NCBI GenBank assembly: GCA_965216025.1 | Contig: CBDCEX010000013.1 | Location: forward strand, 62,001 to 126,000 | Reading direction: 5' to 3' | Source: JADFQT01 sp965216025 | Lineage (GTDB): Bacteria; Chloroflexota; Dehalococcoidia; Lucifugimonadales; UBA3495 | DNA: 64,000 nucleotides | Shown: positions 1 through 8,037 of the stretch, in pieces | Position numbering within the stretch: position 1 is the stretch's first letter | How the letters are laid out: each line of letters starts with the position of its first letter | Notes under the pieces: model-generated | What the model was told of the DNA's origin: nothing | What the model saw: only the letters and a program-made list of their open reading frames with translations | The model's database searches: none | Program-made: the position numbers and the translations under genes

Positions 1-638
1 CGTACTCAGCGTATCCGGCGGTTTCCTCTACTGTTTCAACAGGTGCTACCACCCGTCAAGGCTCGTTTCCGTTCAGACACCGTGGTCGCTGGCTGCTCCT
101 CGCTCACCCCAGTTCCGGTTCCGCCTTCACCAGGGACGCCGGGGCGCACGGTCTCCTTCCTCCATTCAAGAAGGGAGAGTTGTTAGGCCGTGCCTTGCTG
201 CCGCTCTACGCCCATCGAGTCCTCTTGACTGGCTCCTTGCAGTAGAGGATTCGGCCCTTCATCCTTCCCGTGCGGGAAGGACTACTATGGCCTCGGCTGA
301 CTTCTCCGGAGCCTTCCCCCACCGTTGCCGGTGCGGTAGTCCCGATTCCATCGGGACAGCCCCAGAGATCTCCCAGGGTAAGCTATGCATCCTTCCCTCG
401 GTCCCCGCCGGATTTACCAACGCACATGTCCGGATGACTACCGGGCCTCCCCGTCCATGGCCGGGTTACCCCACTGCGCCGGCCTTGTATCCGATTCCTG
501 TTCGTCGGGTCCGAGTTTTGCCACCAGCTTCCTTCAGATTCCACCTCACGGTGGACACCCTTGCTTAGGCTAGCGGTTCCGGTCATCACGGCCCGCAGAG
601 GACTTTCACCTCCAAGATGCACAACATGCCTGGCACAC
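1..638 (-). mobile_element. Group II intron, 5' part (domains I-III), cut by window edge
   Basis: Read on the minus strand, this begins at 638 with GTGTGCC, which fits the group II 5' consensus GUGYG. It continues with hallmark domain I strings such as GAGGTGAAAGTCCTC, CCGGAACCGCTAGC and GGAATCTGAAGGAAGC. Near position 1 it reaches a domain III-like string (GAAACCGCCGGATACG). The intron-encoded reverse transcriptase would lie to the left, outside the window. No convincing reading frame covers this stretch, as expected for a structured RNA. The 5' exon is the palindromic repeat at 647-723, so the intron sits immediately after a hairpin. Some bacterial group II introns target terminator-like hairpins. 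I did not assign a structural class. Confidence 0.8.
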
Positions 639-646
639 CAACAACA

Positions 647-723
647 CCTTCTCCCTTGATGGGAGAAGGTTGGGATGAGGGTGAAACCCCTCACCTCAGT
701 CCTCTCCCACAAGGGGAGAGGAT
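647..723. repeat. Palindromic intergenic repeat, family R1
   Basis: Two hairpins flank a GGGTGA/TCACC-type centre: CTTCTCCC..GGGAGAAG and CCTCTCCC..GGGGAGAGG. Near-identical units occur at 46226-46310 and 59785-59869, with a more distant relative at 37136-37210. All are intergenic. The intron at 1-638 begins about 9 bases from this unit. Confidence 0.75.
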
Positions 724-800
724 GCCGTTCCTAAAAACTGTCGTGCAATGAACCTTATCAAGGATTAGGAAATCTCACACGCCATTGCCCTGTCATCGTC

Positions 801-3800
801 ATGAAATACGCCGAGCTTCACTGTCACAGCTACTACTCCTTTCATGAGGGCGCATCATCCATTGGCGAGCTGCTGGCCCGGGCCAAGGAGTTGAATTACA
901 CGGCCCTGGCCCTAACCGACCACGACAACCTCTGCGGCGCCATGGAGTTCGCCCAAGCCGCCGCCAGTCTGGATATTCAGCCCATCACCGGCGCGGAGGT
1001 CACCCTGAAGGACGGCTCTCATTTGACCCTACTGGCCGAGACTTGCCAGGGCTACAACAACCTGTGCCGTCTTATCACCTACTCCTATATTGCCGGCGAG
1101 CGCCAAGACCCGCACCTGGACCCCAAATATCTACCCGAACATGCCCAGGGCCTGATCCTGCTCACCGGCTGCCGCCAAGGGCGCCTCTCCGGCCTTTTGA
1201 CGGCAGGCCGTATGGACCAGGCCACCGCCCAGCTTGGCCAATACCTGGACTGGTTCGGTCCGGCCAATGTGTTTGTCGAGTTGCAACAAAACCTGGTGCA
1301 GGGCGACGTTCAGCGCAACCGGCGATTGGCGGATCTGGCCCGCCAGACCGGAACCGGAGTGGTGGCCACCAACAACGCCCACTATCACCTACCGGACCGG
1401 CACCGGCTTCAGGACGCGCTGGTGGCCATTAGCCACAACAAGAGTCTGGAGGAGACCCACCGGGAGCGCCGTCCCAACGGCCACTTCTACCTGAAAAGCC
1501 CGGAGGACATGACCGCCCTGTTCAAAAGCTATCCCGACGCCATTGGTAATACCCTCAAGATAGCCGGCCGCTGCAGCTTTGACCTGACCCGAAACCTGAA
1601 CTATCAGTTCCCCGATTACCCGGTGCCTTCCGGCCACACTCCGCAAAGCTACCTGGAGGAGCTGTGCTACCGGGCCGCCGAACGGCGCTACGGCGGCGTG
1701 GACGACCGGGTCAAGCGCCGCCTGGATGAGGAGTTCGCCCTGATCCGGCGGCATAATCTGGCGGGCTTCCTATTGATTTACTACGATGTCATCCAGCTGG
1801 CCCGAGAGATCATGATCGAGCTGGGCCTCAGCGACGCGGAAATTCCGCTGGAAGAGCGTCCTCCCGGCCGGGGCCGGGGCTCATCGGTGGCCATGCTGGT
1901 CGGCTACCTCATCGGCCTCTCCCACATCGACCCGCTGGAATTCAACCTGTCCCTAGACCGATTTCTGCCCAGCGAAATGGCCGTGGTTCCCGACATTGAC
2001 CTGGATTTTCCCCGCAATATTCGGGAAGAGCTGATTCTGCGGGTGCATGAGAAGTACGGTTGGGACCACGCCGCGCTGACCGGCATGATCAGCACCTACA
2101 AGATGAAGGGAGCCATTCGAGACCTGGGCAAAGCCCTGGGACTGCCCCAGCAGGAGGTGGACAAGCTCGCTAAACGGGTCAGCTCCCACCACGCCGGAGA
2201 TATGGCCGCGGAAATGCTGGCCCTCCCCGAGTTTCGCGACAAGGTCGACACCCCGGCCTGGCGGGACCTGATAGACCTTTCCGCCCAGCTGGACGGTTTC
2301 CCCAAGTACCTGGCCCAGCATCCCGGCGGCATGATCATCAGCTCATCCCCTTTGATCGACATGGTGCCGGTGCAGCCGGGGGCCATCGAGGGCCGGTACA
2401 TTTGCCAGTGGGACAAGAATTCCATTGAGCCGGCGGGCTTTGTCAAAATAGACTTTCTGGCCCTGGGAGCCCTCTCCCAGATGCAAGAAACCCTCCAGCT
2501 GATTGAAGACCGAACCGGCGAGTACCACGACCTGAGTCGCATCGACCACGACGACCCGGCGGTGTATGCCATGCTGCACCAGGCCGATACCGTGGGGATC
2601 TTCCAGGTCGAGTCGGCGGCGCAGATGCAGACTGTGACCCGCATCCTGCCCAGAAACCTCACTGAAATGGCCTACGAGGTGGCGGCGGTGCGCCCCGGCG
2701 TCGGCGCCAATAACGGCGTAAGCCAGTTCATCCAGCGGCATAGCAAACATGAGCCGTGGGAGTTCGACCATCCCCTGGAGCAGCGAGCCCTGGGACGCAC
2801 CCTGGGTGTCATTCTTTTTCAGGACCAGGTGAATCAGCTGGCCATGGACGTGGCCGGATTTAGCGCCGTGGAGGCCGACCGGCTGCGCCGCGCCTTCGTC
2901 TGGAGAAGGGATCTGTCGCTGCTGGACCTCCACTGGGACCGGTTTCTCCAGGGCGCGCTGAACAATGGCGTGCCGGAAGAGACCGCGGTAAAGATTTTTA
3001 AAAAGTTCAACGGCCAGTACATGTTTCCCGAATCCCACGCCTTCGCCTTTGGGGTAACCGCCTACCACATGGCCTGGCTCAATCACTACTACCCGCTGGA
3101 ATTCTTTGTCGCCATCTTCAACCAGCAGCCCATGGGGTTTTACAACCTGGAGACATTGAAGGAAGACGCCAAGCGTCGCGGCATTCGGGTGCTGAACCCA
3201 GACATCAACGCCAGCCTGGAAAAATGCGTTATCAAGGACGAATCGCTACTGCTGGGCTTCCTCCAGGTCAAGAAGGTGGGCGCGACGGCGGCCTCGGCCA
3301 TTGTCGACGCTCGCAATCAGGGTGGCGCCTTCGCCGGTCTGGCCGACGCCATGCAGCGCACCGGATTGCAGCGGGAGGCCCTGGAGAAGCTGGTTCTGGC
3401 CGGGTCTTTCGATTCGCTGACCTCCCACCGCCGCGCGGCCCTGTGGGAGATCGGCTTGCGCTACCATCCCGCCGGTTACCATCCCGCCGGTTACCAACAG
3501 CCCCTCTCCCTGCCCGTGGAGCAGGATATGGCCCAGTTGCCCCCGCAGAATCAGTGGGAGACCATGGCCGGCGAGTACTCCACCCTGGGATTGTATCCCC
3601 AGGGTCATGTAATGGCCTTCCTGCGCCCCAGCCTGCCCCGGCACGTAATGAACAGCCAGTCCATTTTGGAGCTAAAGGAAGGAGCGGAGGTAACCGTGGC
3701 CGGCCTGGTGATACGCCGGCAGCGTCCCCACGCCAAGGCCGTGTTCATCACCCTGGAGGACGAGTTCGGTCACATTCCCCTGGTGCTCTGGCCCGACGTG

Positions 3801-3953
3801 TACCAGAAGTTCCGGTTGTTGATTCGAGAGCCTCTGCTGGTGATGTCCGGAGTGGTGTCCCGACGGGAAGATACCTTTAATATCGTGGCTCAAGAGGTGC
3901 GCCACATAAAAATGCTGGAGCAAAACCTGCCCCGGTCCAAGGACTGGCAGTAA
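801..3953 (+). CDS. dnaE2: Error-prone DNA polymerase III alpha subunit (DnaE2/ImuC type)
   Basis: A 1050-residue C-family polymerase of the length usual for DnaE2, shorter than replicative DnaE1. An N-terminal PHP domain starts with H7-x-H9 (AELHCHSYY) and TDHDNLCG. The palm carries PDIDLDFP (Asp398 and Asp400) and a third Asp near 551 (KIDFLALG). Helix-hairpin-helix and OB-fold segments (VTVAGLVIRR, about residues 963-1030) follow. Known role: translesion synthesis after DNA damage. No imuA, imuB or lexA gene is adjacent, so it stands alone here. A 15-base unit is exactly duplicated at 3462-3491, giving HPAGYHPAGY in a surface-like region while keeping the frame. ATG was chosen because the PHP motif begins directly after it. 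Confidence 0.93.
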   Translation: MKYAELHCHSYYSFHEGASSIGELLARAKELNYTALALTDHDNLCGAMEFAQAAASLDIQPITGAEVTLKDGSHLTLLAETCQGYNNLCRLITYSYIAGERQDPHLDPKYLPEHAQGLILLTGCRQGRLSGLLTAGRMDQATAQLGQYLDWFGPANVFVELQQNLVQGDVQRNRRLADLARQTGTGVVATNNAHYHLPDRHRLQDALVAISHNKSLEETHRERRPNGHFYLKSPEDMTALFKSYPDAIGNTLKIAGRCSFDLTRNLNYQFPDYPVPSGHTPQSYLEELCYRAAERRYGGVDDRVKRRLDEEFALIRRHNLAGFLLIYYDVIQLAREIMIELGLSDAEIPLEERPPGRGRGSSVAMLVGYLIGLSHIDPLEFNLSLDRFLPSEMAVVPDIDLDFPRNIREELILRVHEKYGWDHAALTGMISTYKMKGAIRDLGKALGLPQQEVDKLAKRVSSHHAGDMAAEMLALPEFRDKVDTPAWRDLIDLSAQLDGFPKYLAQHPGGMIISSSPLIDMVPVQPGAIEGRYICQWDKNSIEPAGFVKIDFLALGALSQMQETLQLIEDRTGEYHDLSRIDHDDPAVYAMLHQADTVGIFQVESAAQMQTVTRILPRNLTEMAYEVAAVRPGVGANNGVSQFIQRHSKHEPWEFDHPLEQRALGRTLGVILFQDQVNQLAMDVAGFSAVEADRLRRAFVWRRDLSLLDLHWDRFLQGALNNGVPEETAVKIFKKFNGQYMFPESHAFAFGVTAYHMAWLNHYYPLEFFVAIFNQQPMGFYNLETLKEDAKRRGIRVLNPDINASLEKCVIKDESLLLGFLQVKKVGATAASAIVDARNQGGAFAGLADAMQRTGLQREALEKLVLAGSFDSLTSHRRAALWEIGLRYHPAGYHPAGYQQPLSLPVEQDMAQLPPQNQWETMAGEYSTLGLYPQGHVMAFLRPSLPRHVMNSQSILELKEGAEVTVAGLVIRRQRPHAKAVFITLEDEFGHIPLVLWPDVYQKFRLLIREPLLVMSGVVSRREDTFNIVAQEVRHIKMLEQNLPRSKDWQ

Positions 3954-3989
3954 TCCGCTAGGGGTTAAGCCTGTAGAGGCATTACCTGG

Positions 3990-4082
3990 AGAAATCCCCC
4001 TATATCCCCCTTTTTGAAAGGGAGAAACGGTCTGCCACATCCATGTATAAGATACAAGGGGGACTGAGGGGGATTTGGATCT
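3990..4082. repeat. Palindromic intergenic repeat, family R2
   Basis: GAAATCCCCCTATATCC at one end and GGGGGATTTGGATCT at the other form an inverted repeat with internal CCCC/GGGG runs. It lies downstream of dnaE2. Related units are at 16543-16660, 31828-31889 and 47153-47270. Confidence 0.7.
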
Positions 4083-4166
4083 CACAAGTTCAAAAAGTTC
4101 GTCGAAGGTTGCTAAGCCCTCCCGCCATGCCAAGATTCGTCCCTTTTCCAGCCAGGGTCTTTTAAT

Positions 4167-4266
4167 TGTCATTGCGAGGGCCGTAGGCCCGAAGCAATCA
4201 CATGAGGATCAGGCGAGATTGCTTCGCGGAGTTTATCCTGAGCGCAGCCGAAGGGCTCGCAATGAC
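4167..4266. repeat. 100-bp palindromic element, family R3 (MITE-like)
   Basis: Perfect 12-base terminal inverted repeats, TGTCATTGCGAG and CTCGCAATGACA, enclose a nested inverted repeat GAAGCAATC/GATTGCTTC. The same TGTCATTGCGAG end reappears near 37082. It has no coding potential. The rest of the 3954-4493 gap holds only family R2 and a short CAAATGCCACGG repeat near 4370-4395. Confidence 0.7.
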
Positions 4267-4493
4267 AACGAAGACAACTGCAAAACCCTGCCCTCTCCCA
4301 GCCCACTGTTTGACTACCGGTCGGCGGGCAATTAAGCTTTGGAGTGCTGGCTTTAAGCATTCCATGCAAATGCCACGGCAAATGCCACGGCAAATACAAC
4401 CGCAAATACGACGGGCCGGACCCGGTCAGCGGGCAACTTTATTCCAGCCACCCCGGTCGGGGCCGCCTGCCGTTTGCCGTTTGAGGGGAAAAA

Positions 4494-5492
4494 GTGCGCA
4501 GCATAGACATCCACGCCCATTTGGTGCCCCAATGCTTGTGGCGGACTGTCGACGCCGGAGGGAATTGGTATGGCATCCGCTACCATACCGCAGAGAAAAA
4601 CTCTTTGTTCATCCGGGAAGGTAAGGTCGGCGGCATTCAGACGCCGAAGGTGCGATTCACCCCCGAAGAACGGCTCGAGGACATGGATCAGCAAGACACG
4701 GAGATTCAGGTAGTTTCAATCCACACGCAAATCCTGGGGTATCACCTGGAACCCTCGGCGGGTGTTGCCCAGGCCCGGGAAGTGAACGACGAGATCGCTG
4801 CCATGACCCGCCAGTGGCCCCAGCGGTTCGCCGGATTGGCCACCCTGCCTCTCCAGGACGTGGCTGCCTCCATCACCGAGCTAGACCGAGCGGTAAACGT
4901 ATTGGGCTTGAAAGGGGCCGAGTTGGACACGGTGGTCAACGGGAAAAACTGGGATGAACCGGAGTTTTTGCCTTTGTTTCAAGCGGCGGAATCGATGGGA
5001 GCAGTGCTGTTCTATCATCCTCAACCCCAGGACAACCTGGCAGTGGAGCGCGCTCCCAAGTACACGATACCCAATGCCGTAGGCGTGATTGTTGAGGATA
5101 CCCTGATCACCGCCACCCTGATTTTTGGGGGCATACTGGAGAAATTCCCGGACCTGAAGGTATGCATCGCTCACGGCGGGGGCCCGGCCTGCTTTGGCAT
5201 GGGCCGGCTGGACCGGGGTTGGCAGGTGCGCTCTGAGGCGAGGACCAACATCAGCCGGCCTCCCAGCACTTACCAGCGGCAGATTTACTACGACTGTATC
5301 ACCATGAGCGAGGCTGCCCTCCGCTTCCTGATCGATTCGGTAGGCATCGACCGCGTCGTCCTGGGCAGCGACTGGCCGTTTGTCCCCTGGGATCCTTCGC
5401 CAACGGGATGGATTCAGGGCCTGAAGAGCCTGAGCCAGGAAGAAAAAGATAAGATTCTGTACCAGAACTTGGAGAGTCTGTTAAACCTCTAG
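4494..5492 (+). CDS. Amidohydrolase family 2 (ACMSD-like TIM-barrel metal hydrolase/decarboxylase)
   Basis: A 332-residue member of the amidohydrolase-2 family, which includes aminocarboxymuconate-semialdehyde decarboxylase. Metal-ligand signatures are visible: H7-x-H9 (IDIHAHL), a histidine in HPQP, His227 in AHGGG and Asp293 in LGSDWPF. The family cleaves C-C or C-N bonds of small acids with a single Zn. The substrate is unknown. Start: GTG at 4494 with TTGAGGGG upstream, chosen because HxH must lie at the very N terminus. No operon partner is adjacent. Confidence 0.85.
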   Translation: MRSIDIHAHLVPQCLWRTVDAGGNWYGIRYHTAEKNSLFIREGKVGGIQTPKVRFTPEERLEDMDQQDTEIQVVSIHTQILGYHLEPSAGVAQAREVNDEIAAMTRQWPQRFAGLATLPLQDVAASITELDRAVNVLGLKGAELDTVVNGKNWDEPEFLPLFQAAESMGAVLFYHPQPQDNLAVERAPKYTIPNAVGVIVEDTLITATLIFGGILEKFPDLKVCIAHGGGPACFGMGRLDRGWQVRSEARTNISRPPSTYQRQIYYDCITMSEAALRFLIDSVGIDRVVLGSDWPFVPWDPSPTGWIQGLKSLSQEEKDKILYQNLESLLNL

Positions 5493-5570
5493 CCGGTGAG
5501 ACGGCGGCGGGAACAGTTCTCCCGGTCACGGTCCCAAACCAGCAGGCCCCAACCCATCAGCTCCCGAGGC

Positions 5571-5843
5571 TTACTCTGCCCCCATTTCTCCCAAAAACGC
5601 GAATTCCAAATCCTTCTCGCGCTGCCCATTCAACGTTTCCGGCTCCTGCTCCTCAATTACCTCCGAAATGCTGGATTCAAATGCCGGCGAGGCTTCGTCC
5701 GCCTCCGGAAGCAGACCCCAAGATTCTACGTCATCCAACAGGTTAAAGCGCCGGTGTATCTCCTGGATAGCCTCATCAATCAACTCACTTTACGACTCCA
5801 ATTGACTGAGCTGTTTATTCAAGACCTGGCGTAGTTCGTTCAT
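5571..5843 (-). pseudogene. Small acidic protein gene interrupted by an in-frame TAA
   Basis: From ATG at 5843, preceded by a strong GGAGGA, the frame reads MNELRQVLNKQLSQLES, then TAA, then 72 further codons in the same frame (SELIDEAIQEIHRR..FAFLGEMGAE) to a TAA at 5571. The downstream part is charged and helical-looking, and the only good ribosome site precedes the first ATG. The simplest reading is a nonsense mutation in a gene of about 90 residues. A restart at the TTG near 5783 is the alternative. I recognise no family. Confidence 0.55.
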
Positions 5844-6175
5844 GAATAGTCCTCCACCTAGAGTGATTCTGTGGAACTATTAACGCGCAAAAGGGTAAAG
5901 CTCCGTGGGTTGATAGGTTGCCAAGAGGTGAAGGTAAAGGGAAAATACGGTGTTCATTGGGATGGGCGTTAGCTGGGGAGCCGCGTTTCCGGGTTAGGGG
6001 AACAATCGGCCAGAAGCCAGACACCTGAATCGCCCAAGCCGTGGGAAAAGATGCAGCTATCTCAGCGGCCCTGCTGGCGCTTTACTCAAGCAAGGAGGCC
6101 AGCCCTCCCACAGGGAGCCTGGGAAGGGGAAGTTAGGGAGTCGGGTAAGGGAAAGCGCCGGTCCTCTTCCGGGGT
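5844..6175. other. Intergenic stretch without recognisable feature
   Basis: About 330 bases between the small broken gene and the LspA-like gene. I see no convincing ORF, RNA gene or strong hairpin. Confidence 0.5.
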
Positions 6176-6751
6176 TCAGGGACTGGGTTGAGCCGCATCC
6201 ACCCTTTGACTTCGGATTCTCTCGAGCGACCTGTAAATCGGAGACCAGAGCAAAAACAGCGCCAATCCCGCCACAACCATTAAGTCGGCAAAATTGATTA
6301 TCGCCCCAAGCTCCCTGGATTCGGTTGGCCATATTAACAGGAAATCCGTGGCATGCCCGAAAAGGGCGACTTCGCCTCGGTTGCTAATGACCCCGGCCAG
6401 GAAGAGTCCTACCCCAACATAGGCAATTCGGTGGTGCAGCACGCGGCGGGTCATCGCCAAAAAAAGATACACCACAATAAACGCCCAGCCAATAGCGAAT
6501 AGGTTGGCCGGTCCGCTACTCGCCCAATGCTGCGAATGGGTAATGCCTAGCCTACCGGGTGGAAAAGGATAGATCTGTCCTTCTAGGCTCCTTACCGATA
6601 CATTGAAGGTTATGGGTTCGATGGCCAGGTTGATGAACGACTTGCTACCCACGGACAGGGCCAAAGCTCCCAACAAGACTGCCCAAAAAAGCCCGTTCGA
6701 CAGCCAGGACATCAGGGAACATCGGAGCCGGCGCCTTACCATCTGCAGCAT
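6176..6751 (-). CDS. Signal peptidase II (LspA)-like membrane protein
   Basis: 191 residues with hydrophobic segments near 22-34, 84-100, 110-121 and 157-170. The C-terminal half matches the signal peptidase II layout: a GNxxDR-like stretch degraded to VISNRG (about residues 121-126), then TDF (Asp136), then INFADL (Asn153, Asp156). LspA removes lipoprotein signal peptides in the membrane with an aspartate pair. Here the DR-position Asp reads Asn, and the protein is longer than typical LspA, so activity is uncertain. It may be a divergent paralogue. It has no operon neighbours; an IS block begins 85 bases upstream of its start. Confidence 0.6.
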   Translation of the reverse strand: MLQMVRRRLRCSLMSWLSNGLFWAVLLGALALSVGSKSFINLAIEPITFNVSVRSLEGQIYPFPPGRLGITHSQHWASSGPANLFAIGWAFIVVYLFLAMTRRVLHHRIAYVGVGLFLAGVISNRGEVALFGHATDFLLIWPTESRELGAIINFADLMVVAGLALFLLWSPIYRSLERIRSQRVDAAQPSP

Positions 6752-6835
6752 GACCTATCTACCTTGACAGCTTGGAGCGCGGGTCGGTGGGCCGGCACTG
6801 GGATGCGGAGGGGGGCGAGTTTCCAAAGCAGCCCA

Positions 6836-7720
6836 CTAAACCAAAGCCAAGGTGGGAACTACATTTTGCAGCGATGGCAAAGGTAGGGAAGGTGTAAAAA
6901 TCAATGCATCGGCTCGAGCTTGTAACAGGGTTCGGCAGCGATGTTTCACTTCATCCTTACGGTGAGCTAGTCCGCCGAAGAATGCATTCATCTTCTCTTG
7001 GACTTGGGCTTTTGTTCCCAGGCATTCGTTGGCCGTGACCTCTTCCCTGGCCCAGTCCCAGACGGCTTCGTCGGCATTGAAGTCTGGGCTGTAGGCCGGT
7101 AAGGCCACCAGCCTCAGCTGCAAGTCAGGGGTGGTCAAATAGCTGCGAATCGCTTCTCCTCGGTGGGCTGGCCCATTGTCCCAAATCACTACCAGAGGTC
7201 CAGGATGTTTTTCTCTTAGCTGCCGTAAAAAGGCGGTGGAGGTCTCGGCATTGCTGTTGCCGGCTATTTCCATGGCTTCCACCTCCCCAGCCTCCAAGCA
7301 AACTCCCGAGTAGTAGCAGGCCTTCTCTCCCCACCAAGGACTGGTAGAGTCCACCAGCGCCGGCTCTCCCTTGAGCACCCATTTCCCCCTCAGATCGGCA
7401 TCGGCCCGAAAGTGGGCTTCGTCTACGAAGAAGATTTTGGCCCCACTCTCTTGGGCCTCCTCTCGGATTTGGCGGTACTGGAGGACGAAGGCTTTCCGCG
7501 CTTCATCCTTGGCTTTCAGGAGGCGTTTCTTGGGTCGCTTCAGCACGAAGCCCAACCGATGGAGGTAGTTCAAGCAACTGCTTCGACTCAGCCCCAGGTC
7601 AAAGCTCTGCTTGAGAAATTGCCTCACTACTTTCCAATTCCAGTTGGACAATTCAACTCCCGCCTCTCCAGGCGGATTTTGCACCGCAGACTTCAGTTGG
7701 TTCTGTTGACCCCAGTTCAA
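6836..7720 (-). CDS. IS630 orfB, DDE transposase catalytic half
   Basis: 294 codons from a TTG. The DDE signature of IS630/Tc1-mariner enzymes is complete: FVDEAHF (first Asp), VIWDNGPAHRG (second Asp) and LPAYSPDFNADEAVW (Glu). It is probably expressed as a fusion with orfA by -1 slippage. The stop codon lies in the terminal CTAAACC, so the reading frame runs through the inverted repeat. This copy is intact. Confidence 0.88.
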   Translation of the reverse strand: MNWGQQNQLKSAVQNPPGEAGVELSNWNWKVVRQFLKQSFDLGLSRSSCLNYLHRLGFVLKRPKKRLLKAKDEARKAFVLQYRQIREEAQESGAKIFFVDEAHFRADADLRGKWVLKGEPALVDSTSPWWGEKACYYSGVCLEAGEVEAMEIAGNSNAETSTAFLRQLREKHPGPLVVIWDNGPAHRGEAIRSYLTTPDLQLRLVALPAYSPDFNADEAVWDWAREEVTANECLGTKAQVQEKMNAFFGGLAHRKDEVKHRCRTLLQARADALIFTPSLPLPSLQNVVPTLALV

Positions 7721-8034
7721 GACGGGGGGGAACCCCCAGTCTGTTCAAAGACCAAACCTTGGGCCCCGCCTCGGCGAAAGTTGGCCAGCCAGTTTCCAAT
7801 GGTATGAGGCTCTCTGTCCAAAGCCTCAGCCACCTGGATAGCCGACCACCCTTGGCCCAACAACCATAGCCCGTGCCATCGCTCTCGCTCTCGAGGTGTT
7901 GGCGCTCGATACATCCTTTCCCGTAAGTCACCTACATTGAGTTGCCACTCTTCCATGAGTTGCACTATTTCCTTCATCCCTTCCACCACCGCCACTCGAC
8001 TTCTTTTTATGTGGGTTTCACCTTAGCTTTGGTT
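6839..8034 (-). mobile_element. IS630-family element, group A copy 1
   Basis: The element is bounded by AACCAAAGCCAAGGTG and its inverted partner CACCTTAGCTTTGGTT. Each end is followed by TA and then C or G, so the target was CTAG with TA duplicated (6837-6838 and 8035-8036). It is about 35 bases shorter than copies 2-4: the leader between the left IR and orfA has lost the segment containing GAAGAGGAGTTGCG, apparently between short TAAA repeats. Its right-hand TA-G is also the left CTAG flank of the neighbouring IS701. Confidence 0.9.
7717..7995 (-). CDS. IS630 orfA, helix-turn-helix half of transposase
   Basis: 92 codons with a winged-helix/HTH-like region (WSAIQVAEALDREPHTIGNW). It overlaps orfB by 4 bases at a run of seven C followed by GTCTTGA. 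orfB lies in the -1 frame, so a -1 frameshift on the C7 run would give a single fused transposase. In this copy the leader deletion leaves no obvious ribosome-binding site near the GTG start. Confidence 0.8.
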   Translation of the reverse strand: MAVVEGMKEIVQLMEEWQLNVGDLRERMYRAPTPRERERWHGLWLLGQGWSAIQVAEALDREPHTIGNWLANFRRGGAQGLVFEQTGGSPPS

Positions 8035-8037
8035 TAG

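Noticed and set aside
1953..3086. Long minus-strand ORFs antisense to dnaE2 (up to 247 codons)
   Set aside because: They mirror the GC-rich codon structure of the real gene and show no motifs.
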